This document shows, piece by piece, positions 25,712-38,066 of a stretch of 64,000 nt of DNA. A program made the translations under genes and the position numbers. This DNA comes from Actomonas sp051209155 (GTDB lineage: Bacteria > Verrucomicrobiota > Verrucomicrobiia > Opitutales > Opitutaceae). The stretch lies in the NCBI GenBank assembly GCA_051209155.1, contig JBPJGB010000002.1. The stretch is one strand, 5' to 3'. How positions within the stretch are numbered: position 1 is the first letter of the stretch; the number at the start of each line of letters is the position of its first letter. The notes below the pieces were generated by a model, which made no database searches, was not told the origin of the DNA, and saw only the letters and a list, made by a program, of their open reading frames with translations.

Positions 25712-25959
25712 GCGCGTGGAGAGTAGGCCATGTTCATGTAGACGTTGCCCTCGCGCAGCTCAGCAAGCATCTGGTCGAGGCGTTTCCGGCGGGTGGCTTC
25801 GCGTTTGGCGCGGGTGATCCAGCCGATGTAGTCATTCTGCTGGTAGGCCGGGCGGGCGTCGTAGCGGGCGCGTAGCTCGTTGCCGGACAACGCGGTCTCA
25901 ATGTCGGACGGCATCGGGTAGCGCTCGCGTTTCAAACGGGAGAAGTCGGTGGAGGCCAT
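25708..25959 (-). CDS. Small YdeI/OmpD-associated-like protein
   Basis: This 83-residue protein has the pattern ARPAYQQNDYIGWITRAKREATRRKRLDQMLAEL. It resembles the C-terminal helical part of the YdeI/OmpD-associated family (Y-x-W-I-x-x-A-K-R-x-E-T-R-x-x-R). The usual N-terminal domain is absent. It lies between GH43 (8 bp gap) and the SDR genes (4-bp overlap), so it is cotranscribed with the sugar genes. Its role there is unknown. Confidence 0.7.
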   Translation of the reverse strand: MASTDFSRLKRERYPMPSDIETALSGNELRARYDARPAYQQNDYIGWITRAKREATRRKRLDQMLAELREGNVYMNMAYSPRA

Positions 25960-25967
25960 GGTCGGAA

Positions 25968-27548
25968 TCAGGTGTCGAGTTCCTGATAGTCGAAGAAGTC
26001 GAAATCGGCCGGATGCTTTTGGCCGGTCAGATCCTGCGCGCAGAGGCCGATGAAACAGCCGGTGAAGCCGAGTTTGTGGTAGTCGTCGGAGAGGATGGTG
26101 GCGTCGAGCTCGGGGCCAACCGGTGTCCAGTCGGTGCCGTTGAGCGAGTAGGCGAATTGCAGCGCCTCACGGCGAATGGTGACCCGCAGATGGACGGGGC
26201 CGGAGTCGGGCAGGGCGGTTTCGGTGTCGAGCATTTCACCATTTTCGCCGGCGTCGCAGCGGATGATGCCGACGTGGCGGCCGAGTTCCTCGTCGCGGGA
26301 GATGCGCAGGTAGTAGTGGTTGGACGTGTCGTAGTAGGCGATGAGGCCGGCCATGTGTTTGAAGTCAACCGGCGTGAAGTCGACGCAGGTCGTGACCTCG
26401 ACGTCGAAGGCCTGCTGGCGGCGGGCGATGAGGGCTTGGCGGAAGTTGGAGGTGGTCGGTTCCTCGCCGTAGAGACGCAACCAACCCGGGCGGGCGGTGA
26501 GGTCCAGCCAGTCCGTCGTGATGGGGCGGCGCAGGCTCTGGAAGTGAATCGAGAGCTCGACCGAGTCGAAGTCCTCGCGGTGGGACCGCGACGGCGGCGT
26601 GGGGGAGGTCAGCGGCAGCCCGTCGCCGGCGACCTCGACGGCGGGCACATGGCCGCCGTGGCTCAGGCGCGGCCAGCCGTCGGTGTTCCATTCGAAGCGT
26701 TGGATGGCGGTCTCGCGGCCGAGGGTGCAGCGGCGGTCGCGCAGGGGACGGCCGCAGAGGTGGACAACATACCAGGCGCCGGACTGGGTTTGCACGAGCG
26801 AGGCGTGGCCGGCCTTTTGCAGGGCGGCGGACTCGTCGTCGGCGGATGTGAGGAAGGGGTTTTCGGGGTCGACCTCGTAGGGTCCGTCGATCGAGCGGGA
26901 GCGCGCCATGGTGGCGGCGTGGGTATACCAGGTGCCGCCCTCCGCCACGAGGAGGTAGTAGTATCCGTCTTTCTTATACAGATGCGGCCCCTCGGTGAAA
27001 ACGAGGTTGGTGCCTTTGAAGATGTTCTTCCGCGGGCCGACGAGGGTGCGGGTCTGGGGGTTGAATTCCTGCAGGAGCGTGCCGGTGAACTGGTTTCGTT
27101 CGACGCGGTGGTCCCAAATCATGGAGAGATACCATTTGCGGCCGTCGTCGTCGTGGAAGAGCGAGGCGTCGAAACCGGAGGAATCGAGGTAGGTGGGTTC
27201 GGACCACGGACCGGTGATTGACGGGGCGGTGACGAGGTAGTTGTGGGTGATCTTGTGGCGGGTGCCGGTCCACTGCTTGACGTCGGTGTAGATGAGCCAG
27301 AAGAGGCCGTCGCTGTAGGACAGGCAGGGGGCCCAGATGCCGCCGGAATCGGGGTTGCCGATCATGTCGAGTTGTGAGGGACGATCGAGCGGGCGGGCGA
27401 CCAGCTCCCAATTGACGAGATCGCGGGAGTGGTGGATCTGCACACCGGGGAACCACTCGAAGGTGGAGGTGGCGATGTAGTAGTCATCGCCGACGCGGAC
27501 GATGGAAGGATCGGGGTTAAAGCCGGGGAGAATGGGGTTCTGGATCAT
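25968..27548 (-). CDS. GH43 glycoside hydrolase, beta-xylosidase / arabinofuranosidase type
   Basis: This 526-residue protein starts at the ATG at 27548; the frame continues upstream as non-coding sequence. The N-terminal five-bladed GH43 propeller has the catalytic base Asp in PGFNPDPS (D13), a mid-domain Asp near GFDASLFHDDDG and the general-acid Glu in FTEGPHLYK. A C-terminal beta-sandwich (about 330-526) follows, as in XynB-type beta-xylosidases. There is no signal peptide, so it acts on imported oligosaccharides. As first gene of the operon with the SDRs it links release of a side-chain sugar to its oxidation. The 198-bp gap to the divergent secreted-protein gene holds the promoter. Confidence 0.92.
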   Translation of the reverse strand: MIQNPILPGFNPDPSIVRVGDDYYIATSTFEWFPGVQIHHSRDLVNWELVARPLDRPSQLDMIGNPDSGGIWAPCLSYSDGLFWLIYTDVKQWTGTRHKITHNYLVTAPSITGPWSEPTYLDSSGFDASLFHDDDGRKWYLSMIWDHRVERNQFTGTLLQEFNPQTRTLVGPRKNIFKGTNLVFTEGPHLYKKDGYYYLLVAEGGTWYTHAATMARSRSIDGPYEVDPENPFLTSADDESAALQKAGHASLVQTQSGAWYVVHLCGRPLRDRRCTLGRETAIQRFEWNTDGWPRLSHGGHVPAVEVAGDGLPLTSPTPPSRSHREDFDSVELSIHFQSLRRPITTDWLDLTARPGWLRLYGEEPTTSNFRQALIARRQQAFDVEVTTCVDFTPVDFKHMAGLIAYYDTSNHYYLRISRDEELGRHVGIIRCDAGENGEMLDTETALPDSGPVHLRVTIRREALQFAYSLNGTDWTPVGPELDATILSDDYHKLGFTGCFIGLCAQDLTGQKHPADFDFFDYQELDT

Positions 27549-27644
27549 GGCGTAAGGGAGCTGACTAGAAGGTCGGCGGGGTGACCGCAAAACAAAGCAT
27601 GGCGCTTCTGGGGATTTGGGGAGTGCCCTCAAGTGCGGGCGCTC

Positions 27645-27660
27645 TACGCACGTATGCGTA
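27645..27660. promoter_or_regulatory. Palindrome TACGCA-CGTA-TGCGTA between divergent genes
   Basis: A perfect 6-bp inverted repeat with a 4-base spacer lies in the gap between the GH43 operon and the secreted pair, about 100 bp from either start. It is a possible regulator site, and short palindromes also arise by chance. Confidence 0.25.
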
Positions 27661-27745
27661 TGGAGGGGGGGAGGGGGAAAAACTAGGATGCGCGGCGTCT
27701 TCGGACCTAGCTCACTTCGACTCCCAAACCACGATCCATCCTCCC

Positions 27746-28357
27746 ATGAAACGTTTCCTTCGTTCTTCCGCCCTCCTGTTGGCCGCCGCCGTCTTCGTGG
27801 CGCCGCTCACCTCCTCCGCGATCTCCCCCAGCCTGGCCGGCGACTTGGTCAAGGCTCAGGTCATGATCGGTAAGGTGGAGCAATTCATGCAAAAATACCG
27901 GGAGCTCACGGTTGAGCTCGAGGCGCCCGAGCCGCGCTGGGACACCGATGGCAAATACCTGTTGCCCTACCTCAGCGATGGTGAGCCCACCGAGTGGGCG
28001 CAGAAGGCACTGAGCGCCCAGGCCGGCAAGATGATCGGCGAGAAGGTCGGCGAAAAGGCCGCCGGTGCGCTCGCCTCGAAGGTGCCGTTCGGTGGTCTCG
28101 CCAGCGGTTTCCTGAAGAAAAAGGCCAAGGAATCCGCCGCGGTGATGGCGCTCGGCGGCAAGGATTTCATCAAGGAAACCTCCGACCAGTCCTTCAAGAG
28201 CATCGACGACTACTGCGTGTTCCTGCACGTCCGCCACTCCGGTGATCCGGACTACCAGGAAGTTCTCGCCGCCGCCGTGGCGGTTTATCCGGACCTCGAA
28301 GGGCGCTTCCCGTCGGCCATCCAGAAGGCCTACAAAAAGCAGGCCAAGCGCAAGTAG
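27746..28357 (+). CDS. Small secreted protein sharing a domain with the next gene
   Basis: This 203-residue protein has a signal peptide (MKRFLRSSALLLAAAVFVAP, cleavage near SSA). The ATG at 27746 is chosen because the upstream part of the frame is non-coding in character. The mature part aligns along its length with residues 25-205 of the protein encoded 41 bp downstream. Shared marks are R-x-DTDG-x-Y-x-x-PY-x-SDG, EWA-x-KA, a Gly/Ala-rich glycine-zipper-like stretch ending KKKAKE, IKETSD-x-SF, DPDY and VYP. The domain matches no family I know. The glycine-rich stretch may contact membranes or pack helices. It is cotranscribed with its larger homologue. Confidence 0.82.
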   Translation: MKRFLRSSALLLAAAVFVAPLTSSAISPSLAGDLVKAQVMIGKVEQFMQKYRELTVELEAPEPRWDTDGKYLLPYLSDGEPTEWAQKALSAQAGKMIGEKVGEKAAGALASKVPFGGLASGFLKKKAKESAAVMALGGKDFIKETSDQSFKSIDDYCVFLHVRHSGDPDYQEVLAAAVAVYPDLEGRFPSAIQKAYKKQAKRK

Positions 28358-28398
28358 GCGCCGCCCGCCTCCCTGGAACTCCTGGCCTTCTCCGCGCC

Positions 28399-30249
28399 AT
28401 GAAACACCTGCGTCTTCGCACCGCGACCGCCCTGTTGGTCGCCGCTGGATTCACCGCCGGCCCGCTGTCCGCCGACCTCGATCCCAACGATCTCGCGAAG
28501 GCCGCCAAAGTCCTGCGCGAGATTCAGGAGCTCTCCGGTTACATCAACGCCGTTGCGCCGACGGCAGAAATCACCGTCCCGACGCCGCGTCAGGACACCG
28601 ACGGACAATACATCAGTCCCTACCGGTCCGACGGCACGCTCGCCGAATGGGCCCGCAAGGCCGTCGGCGGTGCCGCCGGTGCCGCCCTCGGCAACCTGGC
28701 CGGCGATCAGCTCGGCAAGGCAGCGACCAAGGAACTCGCGGCCAAGGTGCCGGGGGGCGCCCTGATTGGCGGACTCTTTGGCAAGAAGGCCAAAAAGGCG
28801 CTGGCCGAAACCGCGGCGGTCAAGGCCATCGGCGGTTGGGACTACATCAAGGAGACGTCCGACCTGTCCTTCGACAACACCATGGATCTGGCGGTGTATT
28901 TGCATGCCAACTACGCCAGCGCCGACCCCGACTATGCGCAGGCCCTCGCCGCGGCGATGGGGGTGTATCCGCGACTGCAGGGTGCCTATGAGCCCGCCAT
29001 CAAGCGCGCCTATGGCCGCGAGGTGGTGATGAAGGCGCAGGATGCCAAGAAGCAGGGCATCCTGCCGAAGCTCCCGGAGCTACCCGGCAGTATCAATTCC
29101 CTTGTGGCCGCCGGCGGCGGCACGGCCGAGGAACAGGCGGTGCAGGGGGCGTTCCTTGCGACCGCAGTCGATGCGAACACGATGGACGCCAATGGCGGCA
29201 CCGGTGGCAGCGCCGCCGAGCTGGGGGCGCAGCAGGTGAGCGAGCCGGCGCCGGACGTGCCGGACATCGCCATCGACGCGAAAAAGAGTTTTGGCGGCAA
29301 GGTGAAGCAGTTGAGTCGCAGTCAGCGGGTGATCGTGGCGGGCTTCCGTGTCGGCTTCATCGTGCGCGACAGTGTCACGGCCAGTGTGGCGGCGGGCTAC
29401 CAGTTTGGCGGCACGCACACCTCGGGTGCCCGCAGCAAGACGGCGGTCGAGCTCGCCGGGGTTGACAACAGCACCCTGCAGCACATCGCCGACGCGTTGT
29501 ATGACGACTTTCTGGCCGAGTTGACCGCGACCGGTCGCGAAGTGGTCACGGTTGAGGAACTGAAAGCGACGTCGCGCTGGAAGGATCTCGATGTGACCCC
29601 CGCCAGCGTGGCCGCGCCCTACGTGAAGGAAGCCAAGTGGCTGCAGGATCGTATCCTTACTGTGTATACGCCGAGTGCGCTGCCGCTGTGGTGGACGCAG
29701 GGCGAGCAGATGGGCGACAAGAGCCCCTTTGCGCTCAACAACTGGAAGGTCATGACCGCGATCTCGCACGAGCTCGACGCGGTGGTGGTTGTGCCGACCT
29801 ACCTGCTCAGTTTCGCCGAGCTGGAATCGAGCGGCAACAAGCGCGGCCTCTTCGCCGGCTACGGCTCCGGTCGCGCAAGCACCGCGGCCAAGCCGAACAT
29901 GGTGCTGCAGGCCAACGAAAACCGTCTCTACGTTTTGCACGCCAAGAACACGGTGGCCGGCGACGTCGGCCAGGTGACCTTGAAGAAGAACGTCGTGGTC
30001 GGCGATTTCGGCGCGGAGATGATCACGCTCGACGAGCGTGACAACAACAACGCCTCGCGGGCTGCACTGCTCGGTCTGGCCCAAGCTTCGGGCAACCAAG
30101 GTATTTTCGCCGCCGCCGGCGCTTCCAAGTCGGAGCAGACTCTCGCCGTGCAAACGAATCCCGAGTGGTTCAGCGCCTTCTCGCTGGCCGCGCTGCGCGG
30201 CGTGAACGATGCGTTCATTTCTTTGGTGAAAGCCAACCCGGCCCGCTGA
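28399..30249 (+). CDS. Secreted two-domain protein of unknown function
   Basis: This 616-residue protein has a signal peptide (MKHLRLRTATALLVAAGFTA). Residues 25-205 repeat the domain of the preceding gene (glycine-zipper-like segment, IKETSD, DPDYAQAL). A Gly/Ala/Glu-rich linker (about 215-290) leads to a C-terminal domain (about 295-610) starting SRSQRVIVAGFRVGFIVRDS. That domain continues with GVDNSTLQHIADALYDDF and a long mixed alpha/beta part (VVVPTYLLSFAELES). It resembles uncharacterised exported proteins, and no catalytic motif is recognised. The gene is followed by a hairpin at 30274-30296. The pair probably makes one complex or an effector and a smaller partner. Confidence 0.85.
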   Translation: MKHLRLRTATALLVAAGFTAGPLSADLDPNDLAKAAKVLREIQELSGYINAVAPTAEITVPTPRQDTDGQYISPYRSDGTLAEWARKAVGGAAGAALGNLAGDQLGKAATKELAAKVPGGALIGGLFGKKAKKALAETAAVKAIGGWDYIKETSDLSFDNTMDLAVYLHANYASADPDYAQALAAAMGVYPRLQGAYEPAIKRAYGREVVMKAQDAKKQGILPKLPELPGSINSLVAAGGGTAEEQAVQGAFLATAVDANTMDANGGTGGSAAELGAQQVSEPAPDVPDIAIDAKKSFGGKVKQLSRSQRVIVAGFRVGFIVRDSVTASVAAGYQFGGTHTSGARSKTAVELAGVDNSTLQHIADALYDDFLAELTATGREVVTVEELKATSRWKDLDVTPASVAAPYVKEAKWLQDRILTVYTPSALPLWWTQGEQMGDKSPFALNNWKVMTAISHELDAVVVVPTYLLSFAELESSGNKRGLFAGYGSGRASTAAKPNMVLQANENRLYVLHAKNTVAGDVGQVTLKKNVVVGDFGAEMITLDERDNNNASRAALLGLAQASGNQGIFAAAGASKSEQTLAVQTNPEWFSAFSLAALRGVNDAFISLVKANPAR

Positions 30250-30273
30250 AGATACCTCTGCTGAAGCGAAGCC

Positions 30274-30296
30274 CAATGTTCGTAATACGAACATTG
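30274..30296 (+). terminator. Hairpin CAATGTTCGT-AAT-ACGAACATTG
   Basis: A 10-bp perfect stem with a 3-base loop lies 25 bp after the stop of the 616-residue protein gene and is followed by GCGCTTTTC. The T-run is short (four), so termination may be moderate. As a perfect palindrome it could also be a protein-binding site for the next gene. Confidence 0.5.
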
Positions 30297-30391
30297 CGCT
30301 TTTCGTTCTGAGGGGAGGCGCGGTGAGGGGGGCGCGCGATCGGGGTTGCGGCCCGACGGGAATCGCCAATGTTGCGCGGTCAATCCGCCGC

Positions 30392-32473
30392 ATGAATCCG
30401 TCACCGCAACCCAACACTGTCTACTCGCGTGAGCCCGTCTGGGACCCCGCGCGCTGGTTGCCGACGACGCGCGACGAGGTCGAGGCGCGGGGCTGGGATT
30501 ATTTGGATGTCATTATCGTGTCGGGGGATGCCTACGTGGATCACCCGGCCTTCGGCACGGCGGTGATCGGGCGCATGCTGGAGGCCGAGGGGCTGCGCGT
30601 GGCCATCATCGCCCAGCCCAACTGGCGGGATGACCTGCGCGACTTCAAAAAGCTCGGCGCGCCGCGGATGTTTTTTGGCGTCACCGCCGGCTGCATGGAT
30701 TCGATGGTCAACCGCTACACGGCCGCGAAGAAGTTGCGCAGCGAAGACGCCTACACGCCGGGCGGTCAGCACGGCTTCCGGCCTGACTACGCGACCGTGG
30801 TTTATTCGCGCATTCTGAAGGAGCTCTTTCCCGAGGTGCCGGTGATGATCGGTGGCATTGAGGCCAGCCTGCGGCGCGTGACGCATTTCGACTACTGGTC
30901 CGATGAACTGAAACCGAGCATCCTGGCGGACAGTGGCGCCGACCTGCTCGTCTACGGCATGGGTGAACTGCCGCTCAAGGAAACCGTGCGCCTGCTCAAG
31001 CGCGGCGTGCCCTTTTCTTCGCTCGGCACCATCCCGCAGACCGCCGTGCTGCTGCCGCCCGGTGAGCAGCCGCCGAAAAACAAGAACTGGGACGACTTTG
31101 AACTGCACAGTCACGAGGCCTGTCTCGAGGACCGCGAGCGCTACTCCAAAAACTTTAAGGACATCGAAACCGAGTCCAACCGCGTGAAGGCGCGCCGCCT
31201 CTTTCAGCAGATCGGCGACCGCACACTGGTGGTCAATCCGCCGTTCCCGACCATGAACGAGGAGCAGATCGACCGCGCCTTCGACCTGCCCTACACGCGG
31301 CTGCCGCACCCGAAGTATCGCAAGCGTGGACCGATTCCGGCCTACGAGATGATCAAGCACTCGATCAACATGCACCGCGGCTGTTTTGGCGGCTGCAGCT
31401 TCTGCACGATCTCGGCCCATCAGGGTAAGTTTGTCGCCTCGCGCTCCAAGGAATCGATTCTCAAGGAGGTGGAGTCGATCAAGCAGATGCCGGACTTCCG
31501 CGGCACGATCAGCGACCTCGGCGGCCCGTCCGGCAACATGTATAAGATGAAGGGCAAGGAGCAGTGGATCTGCGACGAGTGCGTGCGCCCGAGCTGCATC
31601 TGGCCCGATGTCTGCCGCAATCTCGACACCGATCACACGGCGCTGCTCGACATCTACAAGTCGGTCCGCGAGACCGAGGGCGTCAACCACGCCTACGTGG
31701 CCAGCGGTATCCGCTACGACCTATTCCTGCACGACAAGGGCACCACGCCCGAAGTGAAGGCGAACCACGAAAAATACATCGAGGAGCTCGCCGCCCACCA
31801 CGTGCCGGGCCGCATCAAGGTCGCGCCCGAACACACCAGCGATCACGTGCTGCGCGTGATGCGCAAACCGAGCTTCAACCTCTTCTACAAGTTTAAGGAG
31901 AAGTTCGAAAAGGCCGGCGAGAAGGCGGGCAAAAAGAAGCAGCCCGTCATCCCGTATTTCATCAGCTCGCATCCCGGTTCACGACCGGAGGACATGGCCG
32001 AGCTCGCGCTCAAGACCAAGGACCTCGGTTTCCGCCTCGAGCAGGTGCAGGACTTCACCCCGACGCCGATGACGGTCGCGACCGAGATCTACGCCACGGG
32101 CATGCACCCCTATGACGGCAAAGAGGTCAGCGTGGCGCGTTCACCCGATGAAAAGCAGACTCAGCGCAGCTTCTTCTTTTGGTATAAGCCGGAGATGAAA
32201 AAGGCGCTGCGTGCGTCGATGAAGCGCCTCGGGCTCGACGGCATCGCCAAGCGGCTGCTCGACGACAAGCAGGTCACCGAAGACGTGACCCCGCCGCCGC
32301 ACATTGCGCCCTGCGGCATGCAGGTGCCGGGGCAGCGCCTCGCCGCGGCGACGAAGGGGGCGAAGCGTCCGGTGAATCCGAAGCGCAAAGCCAAACCGGC
32401 CGCGAAGCCCGAGTCGAAGGGGAAGCCGGCATCCAAACCGAAACCCTTCGAGAAGTTCTTCAAGAAGCGGTAG
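30392..32473 (+). CDS. ygiQ: YgiQ-family radical SAM protein
   Basis: This 693-residue protein starts at the ATG at 30392. The N-terminal cobalamin-like/UPF0313 part (DVIIVSGDAYVDHPAFG; IGGIEASLRR) is followed by the radical SAM cluster C331-x3-C335-x2-C338 (CFGGCSFC). Then come SDLGGPSGNMY and the family-typical TPMTVATEIYATG. The C-terminal 60 residues are a Lys/Ala/Pro-rich tail. Length and order match the family, whose substrate is not established. It is preceded by a hairpin and is monocistronic. Confidence 0.93.
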   Translation: MNPSPQPNTVYSREPVWDPARWLPTTRDEVEARGWDYLDVIIVSGDAYVDHPAFGTAVIGRMLEAEGLRVAIIAQPNWRDDLRDFKKLGAPRMFFGVTAGCMDSMVNRYTAAKKLRSEDAYTPGGQHGFRPDYATVVYSRILKELFPEVPVMIGGIEASLRRVTHFDYWSDELKPSILADSGADLLVYGMGELPLKETVRLLKRGVPFSSLGTIPQTAVLLPPGEQPPKNKNWDDFELHSHEACLEDRERYSKNFKDIETESNRVKARRLFQQIGDRTLVVNPPFPTMNEEQIDRAFDLPYTRLPHPKYRKRGPIPAYEMIKHSINMHRGCFGGCSFCTISAHQGKFVASRSKESILKEVESIKQMPDFRGTISDLGGPSGNMYKMKGKEQWICDECVRPSCIWPDVCRNLDTDHTALLDIYKSVRETEGVNHAYVASGIRYDLFLHDKGTTPEVKANHEKYIEELAAHHVPGRIKVAPEHTSDHVLRVMRKPSFNLFYKFKEKFEKAGEKAGKKKQPVIPYFISSHPGSRPEDMAELALKTKDLGFRLEQVQDFTPTPMTVATEIYATGMHPYDGKEVSVARSPDEKQTQRSFFFWYKPEMKKALRASMKRLGLDGIAKRLLDDKQVTEDVTPPPHIAPCGMQVPGQRLAAATKGAKRPVNPKRKAKPAAKPESKGKPASKPKPFEKFFKKR

Positions 32474-32588
32474 GAGAGGACGGCGTTCTTGAGCGAGGTG
32501 GATCGTGGTCACCGGACGCGGTCGCTGCGGTGGTCGGGAACGGGACTGGGCTAACGCACGGTGAGGCCCGACGTTTGAGACGGCTCCG

Positions 32589-35018
<2,430 letters not shown>

Positions 35019-35101
35019 GTCGGATAACACCCGGCGCGCGGCGCGGTGGTCGCAATTTTCTGCTGAGCTTGCGAAAATCGTGAACCGGTTATCTTGGCGG
35101 G

Positions 35102-35887
<786 letters not shown>

Positions 35888-35971
35888 GGACGGCGAACAG
35901 GCGGACGGTTCGAACAATAGACGAAATTCGTTCTAGCCATCGCCCGGGATCATTGGAGCGTTGACGGTCCC

Positions 35972-36931
35972 ATGTCGGACAAACCTCTCGTTGATCACAT
36001 CTTCACGGCCGATCCCTCGGCGCACGTCTTTAACGGTCGCATCTACGTCTACCCGTCCCACGACGAGGACTCGGGTCTCGAGAGCAATGACAACGGCGAC
36101 CAGTATGACATGGATGACTACCACGTCCTGTCGATGGACGAGGTGGGCGGTGAGGTCACCGACCACGGCCCGGCCCTGAAGCTCGAGGACATCCCCTGGG
36201 CCAGCAAACAACTGTGGGCGCCGGACGCCGCGACCAAGAACGGCAAGTATTACCTTTATTTCCCGGCCCGCGATCAGAACGGCATCTTCCGCATCGGCGT
36301 CGCGGTCGGGGACAAACCCGAAGGCCCCTTCACGCCCGAGCCCGATTACATCAAGGGCAGCTACTCGATCGACCCGGCGGTCTTCGTCGACGACGACGGC
36401 GCGGCCTACATGTATTTCGGTGGCATCTGGGGCGGCCAGCTCCAGCAATGGACCTCGGACAATCAGCACAACCCGGATGGCCAGGAGCCGACCGGGGCGA
36501 CGCCCGCGCTCTTCCCGCGCGTGGCCAAGATGACCGAGGACATGCTCCAGTTCGATGGTGCCGTGCAAGAGATCCAGATCCTCGATGAAAACGGCCAGCC
36601 GCTGCGCGGCGACGATCACGACCGCCGTTTCTTCGAGGCGTCATGGCTGCACAAATACAACGGCCTTTACTATTTCTCCTACTCGACCGGCGACACCCAC
36701 TACCTCGCCTACGCGACGAGCGAGAGTCCGCTGGGACCTTTCACCTACCGCGGCCGTATTCTGGAGCCGGTGATCGGCTGGACCACGCATCACTCCATCG
36801 TGGAGCACAAGGGCCGCTGGTGGCTCTTCCATCACGACTCCTCGTTGTCGAACGGGGTGAACCACCTGCGCTGCGTAAAGGTGAAGGAGCTCTTCTACGA
36901 CGAAGCCGGCAACATCAAGCCGGTGAGCTGA
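35972..36931 (+). CDS. GH43 glycoside hydrolase (arabinofuranosidase-like)
   Basis: This 319-residue protein is a single five-bladed GH43 propeller without signal peptide or accessory domain. Markers are the Asp in TADPSAHVFNG, IDPAVFVDDDG for the second Asp, and FFEASWLHKY for the Glu. It most resembles alpha-L-arabinofuranosidase or arabinanase subfamilies, but the substrate is not certain. It starts 84 bp after the hydrolase gene and is followed, after 68 bp, by an Ldh-type oxidoreductase gene. All may act on pectin- or xylan-derived sugars. Confidence 0.9.
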   Translation: MSDKPLVDHIFTADPSAHVFNGRIYVYPSHDEDSGLESNDNGDQYDMDDYHVLSMDEVGGEVTDHGPALKLEDIPWASKQLWAPDAATKNGKYYLYFPARDQNGIFRIGVAVGDKPEGPFTPEPDYIKGSYSIDPAVFVDDDGAAYMYFGGIWGGQLQQWTSDNQHNPDGQEPTGATPALFPRVAKMTEDMLQFDGAVQEIQILDENGQPLRGDDHDRRFFEASWLHKYNGLYYFSYSTGDTHYLAYATSESPLGPFTYRGRILEPVIGWTTHHSIVEHKGRWWLFHHDSSLSNGVNHLRCVKVKELFYDEAGNIKPVS

Positions 36932-36999
36932 GGGTTCCGGCGCGAGTCGCTCAACAGCCGACCGAAAGCGGGTTTGGCGTTTGTCCGGCGGGGCGTAGC

Positions 37000-38001
37000 A
37001 TGACCGTCATGCTGCGCATTCCCTACGACCAGTTCGTCGCCACCGTCACCCGGCTCTTCACGGCTGAAGGGGTGGCCGAGCCGCGGGCGCGGCGGGTGGC
37101 CGAGCTTTACACGCAGGCCAGTATGGACGGCGTGCATTCGCATGGGGCCAACCGGGTGCCGCACATCCTCGCCTGGTTGCGCGAGGGCGAGATCATCAAC
37201 CATGGCCGCGATCCGGAGCGGGTGGCGGGGTTTGGTGGCTTGGAGCGTTACGAAGGCCATCGCAGTTTCGGCGCGCTCAATGCCGAATTTTGCATGGACC
37301 GGGCCATGGCGCTGGCCGACGACCATGGCATTGGCTGCGTGGCGCTGCGCAACACCGGTCACTGGGGCCGCCCCGGCAACTACGGCTGGCGGGCGGCCGA
37401 GCGCGGTTACCTTGGTATTTGCTGGTCGAATACAGAACCGATGATGCCGGCGTGGGGCGGCACGGAGGATTCGGTTGGCAACAACCCGCTGGTGCTGGCC
37501 GTGCCGGGCACGGATGGCGCCCACCTCGTGCTCGATATCGCCATGAGCCAATATTCGTGGGGTCGGCTCGATTCGCATCGTGCCTCGGGGGAGCCGTTGC
37601 CGGTGGCCGGCGGACTCGATGCGGCGGGCAACATCACGTCCGATCCCGACGAGATTCTCGAACGCGGCACGATGTTGCCGATGGGATTTTGGAAAGGCTC
37701 GGGTCTGGCCATCCTGCTCGACACCTTCGCCGCCATATTGGCCGACGGCGCGGGCACGCGGGATCTCACCGATGGGCTCGGCGTCAGCCAGGTCTTCATT
37801 GCACTGCGAGCCGATGCGCTGGGAGGGCGCTCGATCGCCAGCCGCACGCGTGAGGCGATCGAGGCGCTGGCGGCGGCGAATCCCGCGGCGCGTTATCCGG
37901 GCCAAGCGGTGCTGCGGGCGCGACTTGAGAGCCGGGAGCACGGCGTGCCAGTGCGTGAGGACGTCTGGGCGAAAATATCCGGCGCGGCGGCGGAGATTTG
38001 A
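37000..38001 (+). CDS. Ldh/malate-type 2-keto-acid reductase (2,3-diketo-L-gulonate reductase-like)
   Basis: This 333-residue protein belongs to the MDH/LDH-2 (YiaK/DlgD) family. It has SHGANRVPHIL with the catalytic His, NTGHWGRPGNYGWRAA and GNNPLVLAVP. The C-terminal part is MPMGFWKGSGL-like (LPMGFWKGSG). YiaK-type enzymes reduce 2,3-diketo-L-gulonate with NADH. The start ATG 37000 has an alternative at 37009. It ends just before the PilT-like gene and is the last gene of the sugar group. Confidence 0.9.
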   Translation: MTVMLRIPYDQFVATVTRLFTAEGVAEPRARRVAELYTQASMDGVHSHGANRVPHILAWLREGEIINHGRDPERVAGFGGLERYEGHRSFGALNAEFCMDRAMALADDHGIGCVALRNTGHWGRPGNYGWRAAERGYLGICWSNTEPMMPAWGGTEDSVGNNPLVLAVPGTDGAHLVLDIAMSQYSWGRLDSHRASGEPLPVAGGLDAAGNITSDPDEILERGTMLPMGFWKGSGLAILLDTFAAILADGAGTRDLTDGLGVSQVFIALRADALGGRSIASRTREAIEALAAANPAARYPGQAVLRARLESREHGVPVREDVWAKISGAAAEI

Positions 38002-38066
38002 GCGGCTTAGCGCTTGGCAGGACTTCAGGCCTACCGCAGCTTGTTGGCGCTTTCCCCTTTGCGCTT

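Noticed and set aside
30274..30296. LexA-type operator
   Set aside because: The half-sites are GTTCG...CGAAC, which is the reverse orientation of the Gram-positive LexA box.
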